A stretch of 64,000 nucleotides of DNA, from assembly GCA_026162565.1 (NCBI GenBank), contig JAOEIQ010000003.1, positions 186,001 to 250,000 of the forward strand, in the 5' to 3' direction. The position numbers and the translations under genes were made by a program. How positions within the stretch are numbered: the first letter of the stretch is position 1; every line of letters starts with the position of its first letter. This DNA comes from Flavobacteriaceae bacterium NBU2973. Its GTDB lineage: Bacteria > Bacteroidota > Bacteroidia > Flavobacteriales > Flavobacteriaceae. Below, in pieces: positions 14,644 through 24,604 of this stretch. The notes under the pieces were generated by a model. It saw only the letters and a list, made by a program, of their open reading frames with translations, ran no database searches and was not told the origin of the DNA.

Positions 14644-16257
14644 ATGATTAAAAATTTACTTTCCAATAAAAAGCCCATTTATACTATTTTAATACTGTTT
14701 TTAATCTCTTGTACCAATGACAAAAACAATAACAGAGATTCTGAAGTTTTTAGATATAATGAACATGCTAATATAAATACTCTAGATCCTGCATTTTCTA
14801 GAACCTTACAAGATAATTCTGTAAACAACCACTTATTTAATGGTTTAGTTCAATTAGATGATAATTTAAATATTTTACCATCTATTGCTAAAAAATGGAT
14901 CATTTCTGAAGATGGTAAAACCTACTTATTTACACTTCGAAACGATGTCTATTTTCATAAACATGAATTATTTGGAAAAGATTCTACAAGAGCTGTTACT
15001 GCTGAAGACTTTACTTATAGTCTTAATAGACTGAGAGATGAAAAAGTAGCAGCTCCTGGAAGTTGGGTTTTAAATAAAGTGGATGATTTTAGAGCTGTAA
15101 ACGATTCACTTTTTGAAATTAAACTAAATCAACCATTTCCTGCATTTATAGGACTGCTAACTATGAAATATTGTTCAGTAGTACCTAAAGAAATTGTAGA
15201 GCATTATGGTAATAACTTTAGATCGAATCCAATAGGAACTGGTCCTTTTAAATTTAAACGTTGGGAAGAAAATATTAAACTTGTTTTTAGAAAAAATCAC
15301 AACTATTTTGAAAAAGATGAAAACGGAAATAGTTTGCCGTATTTAGAAGCTGTAGCTGTAACTTTTTTACCAGACAAACAAAGTGAGTTTTTACAATTCG
15401 CTCAAGGTAATATAGATTATATTTCAGGATTAGATGCTTCTTACAAAGACGAACTATTAACTGCAGACGGAAAATTACGTGACAGTTATAGTAATCATAT
15501 TAATATGATTCAAGGCCCTTATTTAAATACAGAATATCTAGGTTTTTATTTAGAATCTGAAACACCTGAAATACAATCTGAATTAATTAGAAAAGCAATT
15601 AATTACGGATTTGACAGAGAAAAAATGATTACCTATTTACGAAATGGAATTGGTCATGCAGCTGATGGAGGATTTATCCCAATTGGATTACCAGGCTACA
15701 GTAAAGCCATTGGTTACAGCTATCAACCTGAAAAATCAAAACAATTAGTTGAACAGTTTATTAAAGAAACTGGTATCTCTAACCCAGAAATAACAATTAC
15801 TACAACCAGTAATTACTTAAGTTTTTGTGAATTTATCCAACGTGAATTGGAAAAAACAGGATTAAAAATTAATGTAGATGTCATGCCAGAATCAGCATTA
15901 CGATCAGCACGATCAAATGGAAAAATAGATATTTTTAGAAGTTCGTGGGTTGCTGATTATATGGATGCTGAAAATTATTTATCTATATTTTATAGTAAAA
16001 ATTTCGCGCCTAATGGGTCTAATTATTTTCACTATAAGAATGCCCAATTTGATAGCCTTTACAACAACGCATTTTCAGTTACAGATATAGAAGATCGTAA
16101 ACTTATGTATACAACCATGGACTCTCTAGCCATGGACAAAGCATTAATGATTCCGCTGTTTTATGATGAAGTTGTTCGCTTTACACAAAAAAATGTTGAA
16201 GGTTTAGGAATTAACGCTATTAATCTTTTGGATTTGAAGCGTGTAAGAAAAAATTAA
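14644..16257 (+). CDS. Peptide ABC transporter substrate-binding lipoprotein
   Basis: 537 aa SBP_bac_5 (DppA/OppA-like) protein. Lipobox LISC with Cys23, so lipid-anchored. Family motifs: NINTLDPAFSRTLQD near the mature N-terminus, SIAKKWIISEDGKTYLFTLR, VTAEDFTYSLNRL, NPIGTGPFKF, and the late RSSWVADYMDAENYLSIF block. It binds oligopeptides or similar ligands. No permease or ATPase genes adjoin it, which is common for flavobacterial copies. Its stop overlaps the convergent GlmU-like gene by 4 nt. Confidence 0.9.
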   Translation: MIKNLLSNKKPIYTILILFLISCTNDKNNNRDSEVFRYNEHANINTLDPAFSRTLQDNSVNNHLFNGLVQLDDNLNILPSIAKKWIISEDGKTYLFTLRNDVYFHKHELFGKDSTRAVTAEDFTYSLNRLRDEKVAAPGSWVLNKVDDFRAVNDSLFEIKLNQPFPAFIGLLTMKYCSVVPKEIVEHYGNNFRSNPIGTGPFKFKRWEENIKLVFRKNHNYFEKDENGNSLPYLEAVAVTFLPDKQSEFLQFAQGNIDYISGLDASYKDELLTADGKLRDSYSNHINMIQGPYLNTEYLGFYLESETPEIQSELIRKAINYGFDREKMITYLRNGIGHAADGGFIPIGLPGYSKAIGYSYQPEKSKQLVEQFIKETGISNPEITITTTSNYLSFCEFIQRELEKTGLKINVDVMPESALRSARSNGKIDIFRSSWVADYMDAENYLSIFYSKNFAPNGSNYFHYKNAQFDSLYNNAFSVTDIEDRKLMYTTMDSLAMDKALMIPLFYDEVVRFTQKNVEGLGINAINLLDLKRVRKN

Positions 16258-17429
16258 TCTCTCCTAAACTTTTTAGTTTCTTCGAAAACATGTTCTAAAA
16301 TAAGTTGATCTTCCTTGGTAAACTCTACATCGCGTCTTTGCATAACAACCGATGCAACTTCAAATGCTTTTTTAGTTAAGTAGGTTTTAAAGCCAGAACT
16401 TCCTCCCCAAGAAAAACTTGGTACAAAATTTCTAGGAAATCCACTACCAAAAATATTAGCACTTACACCAACAACAGTTCCTGTATTAAACATGGTATTA
16501 ATTCCACATTTACTATGATCACCCATCATGAGACCACAAAATTGCAATCCTGTTTTGGCAAAACCTTCAGTTTGGTAATCCCAAAGCCTGACTTCTGCAT
16601 AGTTGTTTTTTAAGTTAGAGTTGTTGGTATCAGCTCCCAAATTACACCATTCTCCTAATACCGAGTTTCCTAAAAATCCGTCATGACCTTTGTTTGAATA
16701 CCCAAACAACACCGAGTTATTCACTTCTCCTCCAACTTTAGAATGTGGTCCAATGGTTGTAGGTCCATAAATTTTAGCGCTTAATTTTACTGTAGCATTA
16801 TTACACAAAGCAAAAGGTCCTCTAATTACAGAGCCTTCCATAATTTCAGCATCTTTACCTATGTAAATTGGACCAGAGTTAGCATTTAAAGTAACAAATT
16901 CTAATTTGGCACCTTCCTCAATAAAAATATGTTCAGCTCCTAATATATTGTTAGAATTTGGTATGGGTTGTGATTGTCTCCCTTTGGTAAGTAACTCAAA
17001 ATCTTCATGAATAGCTTCTCCATTTTTTGAAAAAATATCCCAAGTATTTTCAATTTTTAAAACAGCTTCAGAATACTCTATGACTTGATATGAATCAAAA
17101 TCGACATCGTCTTGCGAATCTTTCGCATAAAAGGCAATTACATCTTCATCTTTAAAAATAGCCTGATTTTCTTCTAATCCTTTAACCAATTCACTTAATT
17201 CATAATTAGGTAAATAGGAAGCATTAATCATCACATTATTTTCCATCTCTACCATCGGATATTTTTCAGACAAGTACTCTTCAGTAATTGTAGTGGTTGT
17301 ATAACCTAGATATGTCTCCCACTTTTCACGAATAGTCAAAATACCAACACGTATATCTGCAACTGGCCTTGTATAGGTGAATGGCAAAAGATTGTTTCGA
17401 GAAGGTCCGTCAAATAATATGTAATTCAT
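16254..17429 (-). CDS. GlmU-like putative sugar nucleotidyltransferase
   Basis: 391 aa. The N-terminal part (LLPFTYTRPVADIRVGILTI, residues 15-34) corresponds to a nucleotidyltransferase-like region; the C-terminal part (about 165-340) is a left-handed beta-helix of hexapeptide repeats (IYIGKDAEIMEGSVIRGPFA, ATVKLSAKIYGPTTIGPHSK). It differs from GlmU in lacking the GTAGP-type pyrophosphorylase loop and is the Bacteroidota GlmU-family protein usually listed as a putative sugar nucleotidyltransferase. Substrate unproven. A seven-base tandem repeat lies directly before its start codon. Confidence 0.82.
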   Translation of the reverse strand: MNYILFDGPSRNNLLPFTYTRPVADIRVGILTIREKWETYLGYTTTTITEEYLSEKYPMVEMENNVMINASYLPNYELSELVKGLEENQAIFKDEDVIAFYAKDSQDDVDFDSYQVIEYSEAVLKIENTWDIFSKNGEAIHEDFELLTKGRQSQPIPNSNNILGAEHIFIEEGAKLEFVTLNANSGPIYIGKDAEIMEGSVIRGPFALCNNATVKLSAKIYGPTTIGPHSKVGGEVNNSVLFGYSNKGHDGFLGNSVLGEWCNLGADTNNSNLKNNYAEVRLWDYQTEGFAKTGLQFCGLMMGDHSKCGINTMFNTGTVVGVSANIFGSGFPRNFVPSFSWGGSSGFKTYLTKKAFEVASVVMQRRDVEFTKEDQLILEHVFEETKKFRRD

Positions 17430-17464
17430 AAAAGTTTAAAGTTTAAAGTTTAAAGTTTAAAGTT
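17430..17464. repeat. Heptanucleotide tandem repeat (AAAGTTT)n before the GlmU-like gene
   Basis: AAAGTTT repeated almost five times (17431-17464), immediately upstream of the ATG of the leftward GlmU-like gene, replacing its ribosome-binding region. Copy-number change would alter 5' leader length in 7-nt steps. Confidence 0.9.
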
Positions 17465-17527
17465 GTTACTCTAAACTTAAAACCAGATTACAAACCGTTT
17501 CAAAAGTAACTGAATTAATACTAATAA

Positions 17528-17555
17528 AAAAGCCCTCGAAAATTCGAAGGCTTTG
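17528..17555 (-). terminator. rpmE2 terminator
   Basis: Stem AAAGCCcTCGAA / TCGAaGGCTTT around AAT, with a T run on the - strand; it separates rpmE2 from the GlmU-like gene. Confidence 0.75.
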
Positions 17556-17575
17556 AATATGATTTTATAACTAAA

Positions 17576-17827
17576 TTACTTTTTAAATTTAGCATATTTG
17601 TTTTTAAACTTATCAATACGTCCAGCAGTATCTACTAATTTAGATTTACCAGTGTAGTAAGGATGTGATGTTCTAGAGATTTCCATTTTAAATAAAGGAT
17701 ACTCAACACCATCAACTTCTAAAGTTTCTTTTGTTTCAACCGTAGACTTTGTTAAAAAAACATCGTCATTAGACATGTCTTTAAATGCTACTAATCTATA
17801 ATTTTCTGGATGTATTCCTTTTTTCAT
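17576..17827 (-). CDS. rpmE2: 50S ribosomal protein L31 type B
   Basis: 83 aa from the ATG at 17827 (a GTG one codon earlier is also open but less likely). MKKGIHPENYRLVAFKDMSN is the typical L31 type B opening, followed by EISRTSHPYYTGKSKLVD (near 50-67). The CxxC zinc ribbon of type A L31 is absent, which makes it zinc-independent type B. Own promoter and terminator. Confidence 0.95.
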   Translation of the reverse strand: MKKGIHPENYRLVAFKDMSNDDVFLTKSTVETKETLEVDGVEYPLFKMEISRTSHPYYTGKSKLVDTAGRIDKFKNKYAKFKK

Positions 17828-17864
17828 CACTAAATACTTTTAATCATTTTCTTTTTTCGAGCTG

Positions 17865-17897
17865 CAAATTTAAGTATTTTTCTATAATTAGACACAA
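17865..17897 (-). promoter_or_regulatory. rpmE2 promoter
   Basis: On the - strand: TTG (complement of 17895-17897), 22 nt, TAAATTTG (complement of 17865-17872), 37 nt before the start codon. Confidence 0.5.
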
Positions 17898-17986
17898 AAA
17901 AATAAACTTTTTATTTAATTTAATTTTCGTGTAACAAAAATGGTTATTTTCACACTAATCTAACATAATCAACTAAAACATTTATC

Positions 17987-18508
17987 ATGGAAAACTCAAT
18001 TAAATCGTCTGCTACAAATTTAGGACTATATCTTGGTGGAGCTCTCGCTGCTATTACTGTTATAGGTTATGCTGTATATTTAGAATTATTTACTAAATGG
18101 TGGTTTGGTATTTTAATGATGATTGGTATTATTATAGTAGGCGTCTATTCTATTGCAAAATCAAAAGGAATCCAAAACGGATTAATTAGCTTTAAAGATG
18201 CTTTTGGCTCCTATTTTTTAACTGTTGTAATCGGAATACTCATAAGTACTTTAGTAACATACATCCTTTTTAATATTGTTGATCCAGAAGCTGCTGAAAC
18301 ACTAAAGCAAAAAACTATTGAAGCCACCGTTACCATGATGGAAGGTTTTGGTTCTCCTGCAGAAGTAGTAGCTCAAACTGTAGATCAAATGGAAAAAACA
18401 GACAATTATTCGCCTGGAAATATAGCAAAAGGATTAGCTATTCAAATTGCTATTTTCAGTGTTATTGGATTAATTGCTTCACTAGTTATGAAGAAAACTG
18501 AAGAATAA
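17987..18508 (+). CDS. DUF4199 membrane protein
   Basis: 173 aa with four predicted membrane helices (about 12-31, 36-52, 72-92 and 148-168). The FKDAFGSYFLTVVIGILIST segment after helix 2 is characteristic of DUF4199, a Bacteroidota-only membrane family of unknown function. The gene stands directly before a glycosyltransferase gene with the same orientation, an arrangement I believe is conserved in flavobacteria. Confidence 0.85.
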   Translation: MENSIKSSATNLGLYLGGALAAITVIGYAVYLELFTKWWFGILMMIGIIIVGVYSIAKSKGIQNGLISFKDAFGSYFLTVVIGILISTLVTYILFNIVDPEAAETLKQKTIEATVTMMEGFGSPAEVVAQTVDQMEKTDNYSPGNIAKGLAIQIAIFSVIGLIASLVMKKTEE

Positions 18509-18565
18509 GCCTTATAAAGCTAAAATAATTTCTCTATTTTTGAAAAATACAGAAACTAACTTTAC

Positions 18566-19516
18566 ATGAACATATCAGTAGTTATACCACTACTTAACGA
18601 AGAAGACTCTTTAATAGAATTACATGATTGGATTGCAAAAGTTATGCAGTCCAATCATTTTTCTTATGAGGTTATTTTTATCGATGACGGAAGTACAGAT
18701 AATAGCTGGAAAGTTATCAGTGATTTGGCTTCTAAAAGTACGTCTGTAAAAGGTATTAAATTCCATAGAAATTATGGTAAATCTCAAGCATTACATGCTG
18801 GTTTTAAAAAAGCCTCTGGTGATGTAGTAATCACAATGGATGCTGACCTGCAGGATAATCCTGAAGAAATTCCTGAACTTTACAGAATGGTCACTCAAGA
18901 CAACTATGATTTGGTTTCTGGTTGGAAAAAAAAGCGTTACGATAATACGTTCACAAAAAATATACCTTCTAAACTATTTAATTGGGCAGCGAGAAAAACT
19001 TCAGGTTTAAAACTTAATGATTTTAACTGTGGGTTAAAAGCTTATAAAAACGCAGTTGTAAAAAATGTAGAAGTAACTGGAGAAATGCATCGCTATATTC
19101 CAGTTTTGGCAAAAAATGAAGGTTTTAAGAATATTGGTGAAAAAGTAGTGCAACACCAAGCTAGAAAATATGGTAAAACTAAATTCGGAATGGATCGGTT
19201 TATAAATGGGTTTTTAGATCTATTGACAATCTGGTTTGTTTCTAGATTTGGAAAACGACCAATGCATTTTTTTGGAGCTTTAGGAGCTTTTATGTTTGCT
19301 ATTGGTTTTTTATTTGCTCTGTATCTTGGTATTGATAAACTATTTCTTAATCCTGGAGGAAGGCTTATTACAGACAGACCACAATTCTTTATGTCATTGA
19401 CAACTATGATTATTGGAACCTTGTTTTTTGTAGCTGGATTCTTGGGTGAAATTATTCTTCGTACACAAAAAGACAAGCAACTATACAAAGTAGAAGGTTA
19501 TACAAATTTTGAGTAA
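18566..19516 (+). CDS. Family 2 glycosyltransferase (DPM1/ArnC-like, membrane)
   Basis: 316 aa. N-terminal GT-A domain with VVIPLLNEEDSL (5-16), FIDDGSTDNSW (39-49) and DADLQDNPEEIPEL (93-106), the pattern of polyprenyl-phosphate sugar transferases. Two C-terminal membrane helices (about 235-255 and 272-295) anchor it. Likely transfers a hexose to a polyprenyl phosphate. A -7 box TATTTTTG (18535-18542) precedes it, so it may have its own promoter although it follows the DUF4199 gene. Confidence 0.9.
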   Translation: MNISVVIPLLNEEDSLIELHDWIAKVMQSNHFSYEVIFIDDGSTDNSWKVISDLASKSTSVKGIKFHRNYGKSQALHAGFKKASGDVVITMDADLQDNPEEIPELYRMVTQDNYDLVSGWKKKRYDNTFTKNIPSKLFNWAARKTSGLKLNDFNCGLKAYKNAVVKNVEVTGEMHRYIPVLAKNEGFKNIGEKVVQHQARKYGKTKFGMDRFINGFLDLLTIWFVSRFGKRPMHFFGALGAFMFAIGFLFALYLGIDKLFLNPGGRLITDRPQFFMSLTTMIIGTLFFVAGFLGEIILRTQKDKQLYKVEGYTNFE

Positions 19517-19589
19517 TTCTTAAATTACAGCAAATAAGAACTTCGGCTGTACTTATTTAGTTATTTTTGCATCATATTACATTTATTTC

Positions 19590-21317
19590 ATGATATATAT
19601 AGAACCAGAAATTTTAGAGCGCGTTAATTCATGGTTAACACCAACTTTTGATAAAGAAACTCAAGACACTATAAAAGACCTCATAGCTACAAATCCAAAC
19701 GAACTTAAAGAAAGTTTTTATAAAGATTTAGAGTTTGGAACTGGAGGTATGCGAGGTGTTATGGGACTTGGAACCAATCGTATAAACAAATATACATTAG
19801 GAAAAAATACACAAGGCTTGAGTAATTATATGCATCAAGTTTTTAAGGGAGAAAAACTAAAAGTTGCCATTGCTTTTGATTGTAGGCACAATAGTAAAAC
19901 CCTTGCAAAAGTTGTCGCAGATGTATTTTCAGCTAATAATATAGATGTCTTTTTATTTGAAGACTTGCGTCCTACTCCAGAGTTATCTTTCGCTTTAAAG
20001 CATTTAGATTGTCATTGTGGTATTGTTTTAACAGCATCACACAATCCACCTGAATATAATGGTTATAAAGTGTATTGGCAAGATGGAGGACAGTTGGTTC
20101 CACCTCAAGATGCCGAAATAATTGCAGAAATTAATCGTCTAGATTATTCAGAAATCAAGTTTAAAGCTAACGAAGATTTAATTCACCTTATTGGAAAAGA
20201 TGTGGATGATGTGTTTATAAATGCTTCTGTAAATAACGGAAGTTTCAACACATCTCAAGAAGCAAAAAACGATTTAAAAATTGTTTTCACTTCTCTACAT
20301 GGAACCTCCATTACCACTATTCCAGAAACTCTAAAACGAGCTGGTTACAATAATGTAAACATAGTTGAAGAACAAGCTGAACCAAATGGTGATTTTCCAA
20401 CAGTGGCCTCTCCAAACCCAGAGGAACCTGCTGCTTTAAAAATGGCTTTAGATTTAGCTCAAGAAACAGGTGCTGATATTGTAATAGGAACAGATCCAGA
20501 TAGTGATCGTGTTGGAGTTGCTATAAGAGATTTAGATAATAACATGAAACTTCTTAATGGTAATCAAGCTATGGTTATCATGACCGATTTTTTACTGAAG
20601 CAGTGGCAAAATCAAAACAAAATAAATGGCAATCAATTTGTTGGGTCAACAATTGTATCGACTCCAATGATGCCTGTTCTAGCCAATTCCTATAATGTTG
20701 AATGTAAAATTGGTTTAACTGGGTTTAAATGGATTGCAAAAATGATTAAGGACTTTCCAGAACTTGATTTTATTGGAGGTGGCGAAGAAAGTTTTGGTTT
20801 TATGGTTGGTGATTTTGTTCGAGATAAAGATGCTGTAACAGCAACACTTTTAGCTTGTGAAATAGCAGCTCAAGCCAAAGAAAGAGGAAGCACATTATAC
20901 AAAGAATTAATTGCCCTTTACAAAGAGCATGGTTGTTACAAAGAGCGTTTAGTATCATTAACTAAAAAAGGTATTGAAGGTGCTCAAGAGATCAAACAGA
21001 TGATGATTGACGCACGTGAAAACCCTTTAACAGAAATCAATAATTCTAAAGTTGTAAGAATCGAAGATTACCAATTATCCATCGCAAAAAATATTGAAAC
21101 AGGACGAGAAGGTGCTTTAACTATTCCAAAATCTAATGTCCTTATTTATTACACAGAAGATGGAAGCAAAATTGCACTACGACCAAGCGGAACAGAACCA
21201 AAGATTAAATTTTACATTAGTGTAAATACAACTTTAGACAGTCTGTCAGCATTTGAAACAACGGAACAAAAATTGGAAGCTACTATTGATTCAATTTTAA
21301 AAGACATGAATCTTTAA
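19590..21317 (+). CDS. Phosphoglucomutase/phosphomannomutase (phospho-sugar mutase)
   Basis: 575 aa alpha-D-phosphohexomutase. All four domains are visible: [10 protein letters not shown] near the N-terminus; the phosphoserine loop [13 protein letters not shown] with catalytic Ser150; the Mg-binding loop [10 protein letters not shown] (about 303-312); the sugar-binding GGGEESFGF; and the phosphate-binding [12 protein letters not shown] near 540. It interconverts hexose 1- and 6-phosphates, the long PGM2-like form of about 570 residues. TATTTTTG at 19562-19569 is a likely -7 box. The exporter gene follows after 4 nt. Confidence 0.93.
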   Translation: MIYIEPEILERVNSWLTPTFDKETQDTIKDLIATNPNELKESFYKDLEFGTGGMRGVMGLGTNRINKYTLGKNTQGLSNYMHQVFKGEKLKVAIAFDCRHNSKTLAKVVADVFSANNIDVFLFEDLRPTPELSFALKHLDCHCGIVLTASHNPPEYNGYKVYWQDGGQLVPPQDAEIIAEINRLDYSEIKFKANEDLIHLIGKDVDDVFINASVNNGSFNTSQEAKNDLKIVFTSLHGTSITTIPETLKRAGYNNVNIVEEQAEPNGDFPTVASPNPEEPAALKMALDLAQETGADIVIGTDPDSDRVGVAIRDLDNNMKLLNGNQAMVIMTDFLLKQWQNQNKINGNQFVGSTIVSTPMMPVLANSYNVECKIGLTGFKWIAKMIKDFPELDFIGGGEESFGFMVGDFVRDKDAVTATLLACEIAAQAKERGSTLYKELIALYKEHGCYKERLVSLTKKGIEGAQEIKQMMIDARENPLTEINNSKVVRIEDYQLSIAKNIETGREGALTIPKSNVLIYYTEDGSKIALRPSGTEPKIKFYISVNTTLDSLSAFETTEQKLEATIDSILKDMNL

Positions 21318-21321
21318 TTAG

Positions 21322-23148
21322 ATGGAATACCTAAAAAAACTTTCACGCTTTATATTACCATATAAGCGTTATGGTATACTAAATATTATTAGCAATATTT
21401 TTTATGCCTTGTTTAGTACATTAGCAATGGTATCGTTGATGCCAATGATTAATGTATTATTTGGAGAAAGTGAAAAAGTATATACAAAACCTGTTTACAC
21501 TGGCTTAAAAGAGATAAAATCTTTTGGTGAAGATTATTTAAATTATCTCATAACTACTACAACAGAAAACCAAGGACCTCAACAAGCATTACTGTATATG
21601 ATTATTTTAATCATTAGTATGTTCTTGCTTAAAAATCTATTTAATTATTTAGGACTTTACTACATTACTTTTTTGAGAAATGGTGTTCTAAAAGATTTAC
21701 GTAATGATATTTACAGTAAAGTAACTAGCTTACCTATCTCCTATTACTCTGAAAAAAGAAAGGGAGATATTATTGCTCGTATTTCAGGTGATGTAAATGA
21801 AGTGAAAAACTCTTTATTAGCAGTTTTAGAACTCATAGTAAAAGAACCTTTGACTATTTTGTTTGCTATTATAGCCATGTTTACTATTTCTCCAAGGTTA
21901 ACCATTTTTGTATTTTTATTTATACCAATAGCAGGATTTATAATATCTAGGATTGGTAAAAGTTTAAAACGTAAATCCGATAAAGTTCAAAAAGAACAAG
22001 GTCAGTTTTTATCTACTTTAGAAGAAACATTAGGAGGTTTAAAAGTAATTAAAGGTTTTAATGCAGAAGAAAAGTTTAATCATAAATTCCAAGAGTCCAC
22101 TAATAGATTTTATCATTTTTCAAATACTCTTTTAAACAGACAAAACCTAGCGTCACCAACAAGTGAATTTTTAGGTATTGTTACAATTGCCGCTTTACTT
22201 TGGTATGGTGGTAGTATGGTTTTAATAGATAAAACATTATCTGGTGGTGCCTTTATTGGTTTCATGGCATTAGCTTATCAGATTTTAACTCCAGCCAAAG
22301 CTATTAGTAAAGCAAGTTATAAAGTACGAGCAGGAAATGCTGCTGCAGATCGTGTATTAGAAGTATTAAACACAGTGTCACCTCTTGAGGATAAAATTGA
22401 TGCAAAAAATAAAGAATCCTTTAACTCTAATATTTCCATAGAAAATATCTCGTTTAAATATGAAGATGATTTAGTACTTAAAAACTTCAGTTTAAATGTC
22501 CCAAAAGGAGAAAGTGTTGCTCTTGTAGGACAATCTGGAAGTGGAAAATCTACCATCGCCAATTTAGTAACGCGTTTTTACGATGTAAACGAAGGAAGCA
22601 TTAAAATTGATGGAGACGATATTAGAGACTTAAAAAAGAAGTCGCTTCGAAATTTATTGGGATTAGTCACTCAAGATTCTATTTTATTCAACGACAGTAT
22701 TAAAAACAATGTAAAGTTAGGAAGTGATGATGCTCCTGATGAAGCAGTTATCGATGCTCTAAAAATTGCCAATGCTTGGGAATTTGTAAAAGATTTACCT
22801 AACGGAATGGAAACTAATATTGGTGATTCTGGTAATAAATTATCTGGTGGACAAAAACAACGATTAAGTATTGCTCGTGCAGTTTTAAAAAATCCTCCTA
22901 TCATGATTCTAGACGAGGCCACATCAGCTTTAGATACAGAAAGTGAACGTCTGGTTCAGGTTGCTTTAGAAAACATGATGAAAAACAGAACATCGATTGT
23001 TATTGCGCACAGATTATCCACCATTCAAAATGCAGATAATATTGTTGTGATGCAAAAAGGTGAAATAGTAGAGCAAGGTAAACATAATGAGCTGCTTTCT
23101 AAAAATGGTGTCTACAAGAAATTGGTAGAGATGCAGAGTTTCGAATAA
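21322..23148 (+). CDS. MsbA-like ABC exporter (fused permease and ATPase)
   Basis: 608 aa half-transporter. Six transmembrane helices in 1-330; the nucleotide-binding domain follows with Walker A GQSGSGKST (403-411), signature LSGGQKQR (507-514), Walker B ILDEATSALD (near 529-538) and the H-loop IAHRLST. The type fits export of lipids or hydrophobic compounds (MsbA-like). It starts 4 nt after the mutase stop and ends with a strong hairpin. With the upstream glycosyltransferase and mutase it suggests envelope glycolipid work, which is inference. Confidence 0.92.
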   Translation: MEYLKKLSRFILPYKRYGILNIISNIFYALFSTLAMVSLMPMINVLFGESEKVYTKPVYTGLKEIKSFGEDYLNYLITTTTENQGPQQALLYMIILIISMFLLKNLFNYLGLYYITFLRNGVLKDLRNDIYSKVTSLPISYYSEKRKGDIIARISGDVNEVKNSLLAVLELIVKEPLTILFAIIAMFTISPRLTIFVFLFIPIAGFIISRIGKSLKRKSDKVQKEQGQFLSTLEETLGGLKVIKGFNAEEKFNHKFQESTNRFYHFSNTLLNRQNLASPTSEFLGIVTIAALLWYGGSMVLIDKTLSGGAFIGFMALAYQILTPAKAISKASYKVRAGNAAADRVLEVLNTVSPLEDKIDAKNKESFNSNISIENISFKYEDDLVLKNFSLNVPKGESVALVGQSGSGKSTIANLVTRFYDVNEGSIKIDGDDIRDLKKKSLRNLLGLVTQDSILFNDSIKNNVKLGSDDAPDEAVIDALKIANAWEFVKDLPNGMETNIGDSGNKLSGGQKQRLSIARAVLKNPPIMILDEATSALDTESERLVQVALENMMKNRTSIVIAHRLSTIQNADNIVVMQKGEIVEQGKHNELLSKNGVYKKLVEMQSFE

Positions 23149-23173
23149 AAATTTTCACATAATTATATAAATG

Positions 23174-23202
23174 AAAAGAGCAGCCGTAAAAGCTGCTCTT
23201 TT
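23174..23202 (+). terminator. Terminator after the ABC exporter
   Basis: Stem AAAAGAGCAGC / GCTGCTCTTTT with loop CGTAAAA, near-perfect, ending in T. The following 240 nt (to 23443) hold no gene that I can see. Confidence 0.88.
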
Positions 23203-23443
23203 CTAGTTATATTACCAGATTTGGGGACACTGATAATATATAGTAGGTTAGGCAAGACAAACATACAGCAAAAAAATGTTCCAAACAAGAAAAAAATGCT
23301 TTTTATCGTATTTTTTTATCACTTTATCGATATTTTAATATTTATATAACTGATTATCAATTACTTAAATATTATTAAAAATTTGAAAAAAATTTACGAT
23401 TAAACTTTTCATAAATTAGAGCGTCTAATAAGAAACTAATTTT

Positions 23444-23986
23444 GTGACAAACGAAATTCAACTCATAAAAGATTTACAGTCTATTGACCAAAAAGAAAAG
23501 GCCTTTAGATCACTCATAACGCTTTATAAAGAGCGTTTATATTGGCATATACGACATATTGTGAAATCTCATGAAGACGCAGATGATGTGTTACAGAATA
23601 CGTTTATTAAGGTATATAAGAGTATTGATAAGTTTAAAGGTGATAGTAAATTATATTCTTGGTTATACAGAATTGCAACAAATGAGTCCATTACGCTTAT
23701 CAACAAAAATGCTAAACGCATGCAAGTAAATAATGAAGAGGTTCAAGAATTAGCGGTTAACAATTTAAAATCTGATGTATATTTTGAAGGCGATACCATT
23801 CAATTTAAATTACAACAAGCTATAGCATCATTACCTCAAAAACAACAACTGGTTTTTAATATGAAATATTTTGAAGATATTAAGTATAAAGATATGGCTG
23901 ATATTTTAGAAACCAGCGAAGGCGCTTTAAAAGCTTCTTACCATATAGCTGTTAAAAAAATTGAAAGTTTCTTAACAGGTAATTAA
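23444..23986 (+). CDS. ECF RNA polymerase sigma factor
   Basis: 180 aa from a GTG start; no ATG lies near the expected N-terminus. Region 2 is at about 22-90 (EDADDVLQNTFIKVYKSI, LYSWLYRIATNESI), region 4 at about 125-175 (LPQKQQLVFNMKYFEDIKYK, then TSEGALKASYHIAVKKIE), with no regions 1 or 3, hence ECF class. It heads a three-gene unit with a single-pass membrane protein and a Spy-like periplasmic protein, the normal setting for an envelope-stress sigma factor. A TAATTTTG box overlaps the GTG codon, so transcription must start elsewhere or the box is fortuitous. Confidence 0.92.
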   Translation: MTNEIQLIKDLQSIDQKEKAFRSLITLYKERLYWHIRHIVKSHEDADDVLQNTFIKVYKSIDKFKGDSKLYSWLYRIATNESITLINKNAKRMQVNNEEVQELAVNNLKSDVYFEGDTIQFKLQQAIASLPQKQQLVFNMKYFEDIKYKDMADILETSEGALKASYHIAVKKIESFLTGN

Positions 23987-24018
23987 ACCTTTTAAAGTAA
24001 TTTGTGTCATAATATAGA

Positions 24019-24603
24019 ATGAGTATTTTAGATAACATACAAGGATCAGGATTTAAAACACCAAAGGATTATTTTAATTCTTTGGAAGATGGTATCTGCG
24101 CTAAAGCTTTAAGCGATCAAAAATCTAAAGATATGCACGTGCCAGAAGGGTATTTTGATGGTTTAGAAGATAAAATCATGAAAGCTATATCTGAAGAATC
24201 CATTCTTGATAAACAAATAAATTCTGGCTTAAAAGTACCAAAAGATTATTTTAATACTATTGAAGATTCCATTCTCGATAAAATTGAAGACAAAAGAGAA
24301 CCAAAAGTTATTCAGCTTTTAAGTAGACGAAATATTATGTATGCTTCATGTATTGCTGCAGCATTAGTTTTAATGTTTAGTTTTTATTTTAATAAAGAAG
24401 AAACCACTTTTGAAAACATTGATGTAGAATTAGTAGAAAACTATATTCTAGATCAAAATATAGATTCATATGAATTAGCATCTTTATTAAAAGATGAAGA
24501 CTTAGAAACCGAAAACTTTTTAGACTCTGAAATTTATACAGACAATTCTATTGAAGAATATCTTATAGATAACGCAGATATTGAAGAATTAATTACTAAT
24601 TAA
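24019..24603 (+). CDS. Membrane protein with three P-(K/E)-x-YF repeats, probable anti-sigma factor
   Basis: 194 aa. The N-terminal 80 residues hold three copies of one short motif: FKTPKDYFNSLEDGI, HVPEGYFDGLEDKIM and LKVPKDYFNTIEDSIL (starting near 12, 45 and 73). A single membrane helix follows (about 111-128), then an acidic periplasmic tail (net strongly negative, 129-194). Position between an ECF sigma factor and a Spy-like protein, one membrane pass and an amphipathic cytosolic half suggest an anti-sigma factor, but there is no zinc HxxxCxxC motif. Function is inferred from context only. Confidence 0.7.
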   Translation: MSILDNIQGSGFKTPKDYFNSLEDGICAKALSDQKSKDMHVPEGYFDGLEDKIMKAISEESILDKQINSGLKVPKDYFNTIEDSILDKIEDKREPKVIQLLSRRNIMYASCIAAALVLMFSFYFNKEETTFENIDVELVENYILDQNIDSYELASLLKDEDLETENFLDSEIYTDNSIEEYLIDNADIEELITN

Positions 24604-24604
24604 A

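Noticed and set aside
16254-17429. Genuine bifunctional GlmU
   Set aside because: The pyrophosphorylase signature loop is absent and the length is 391 and not about 455 residues.
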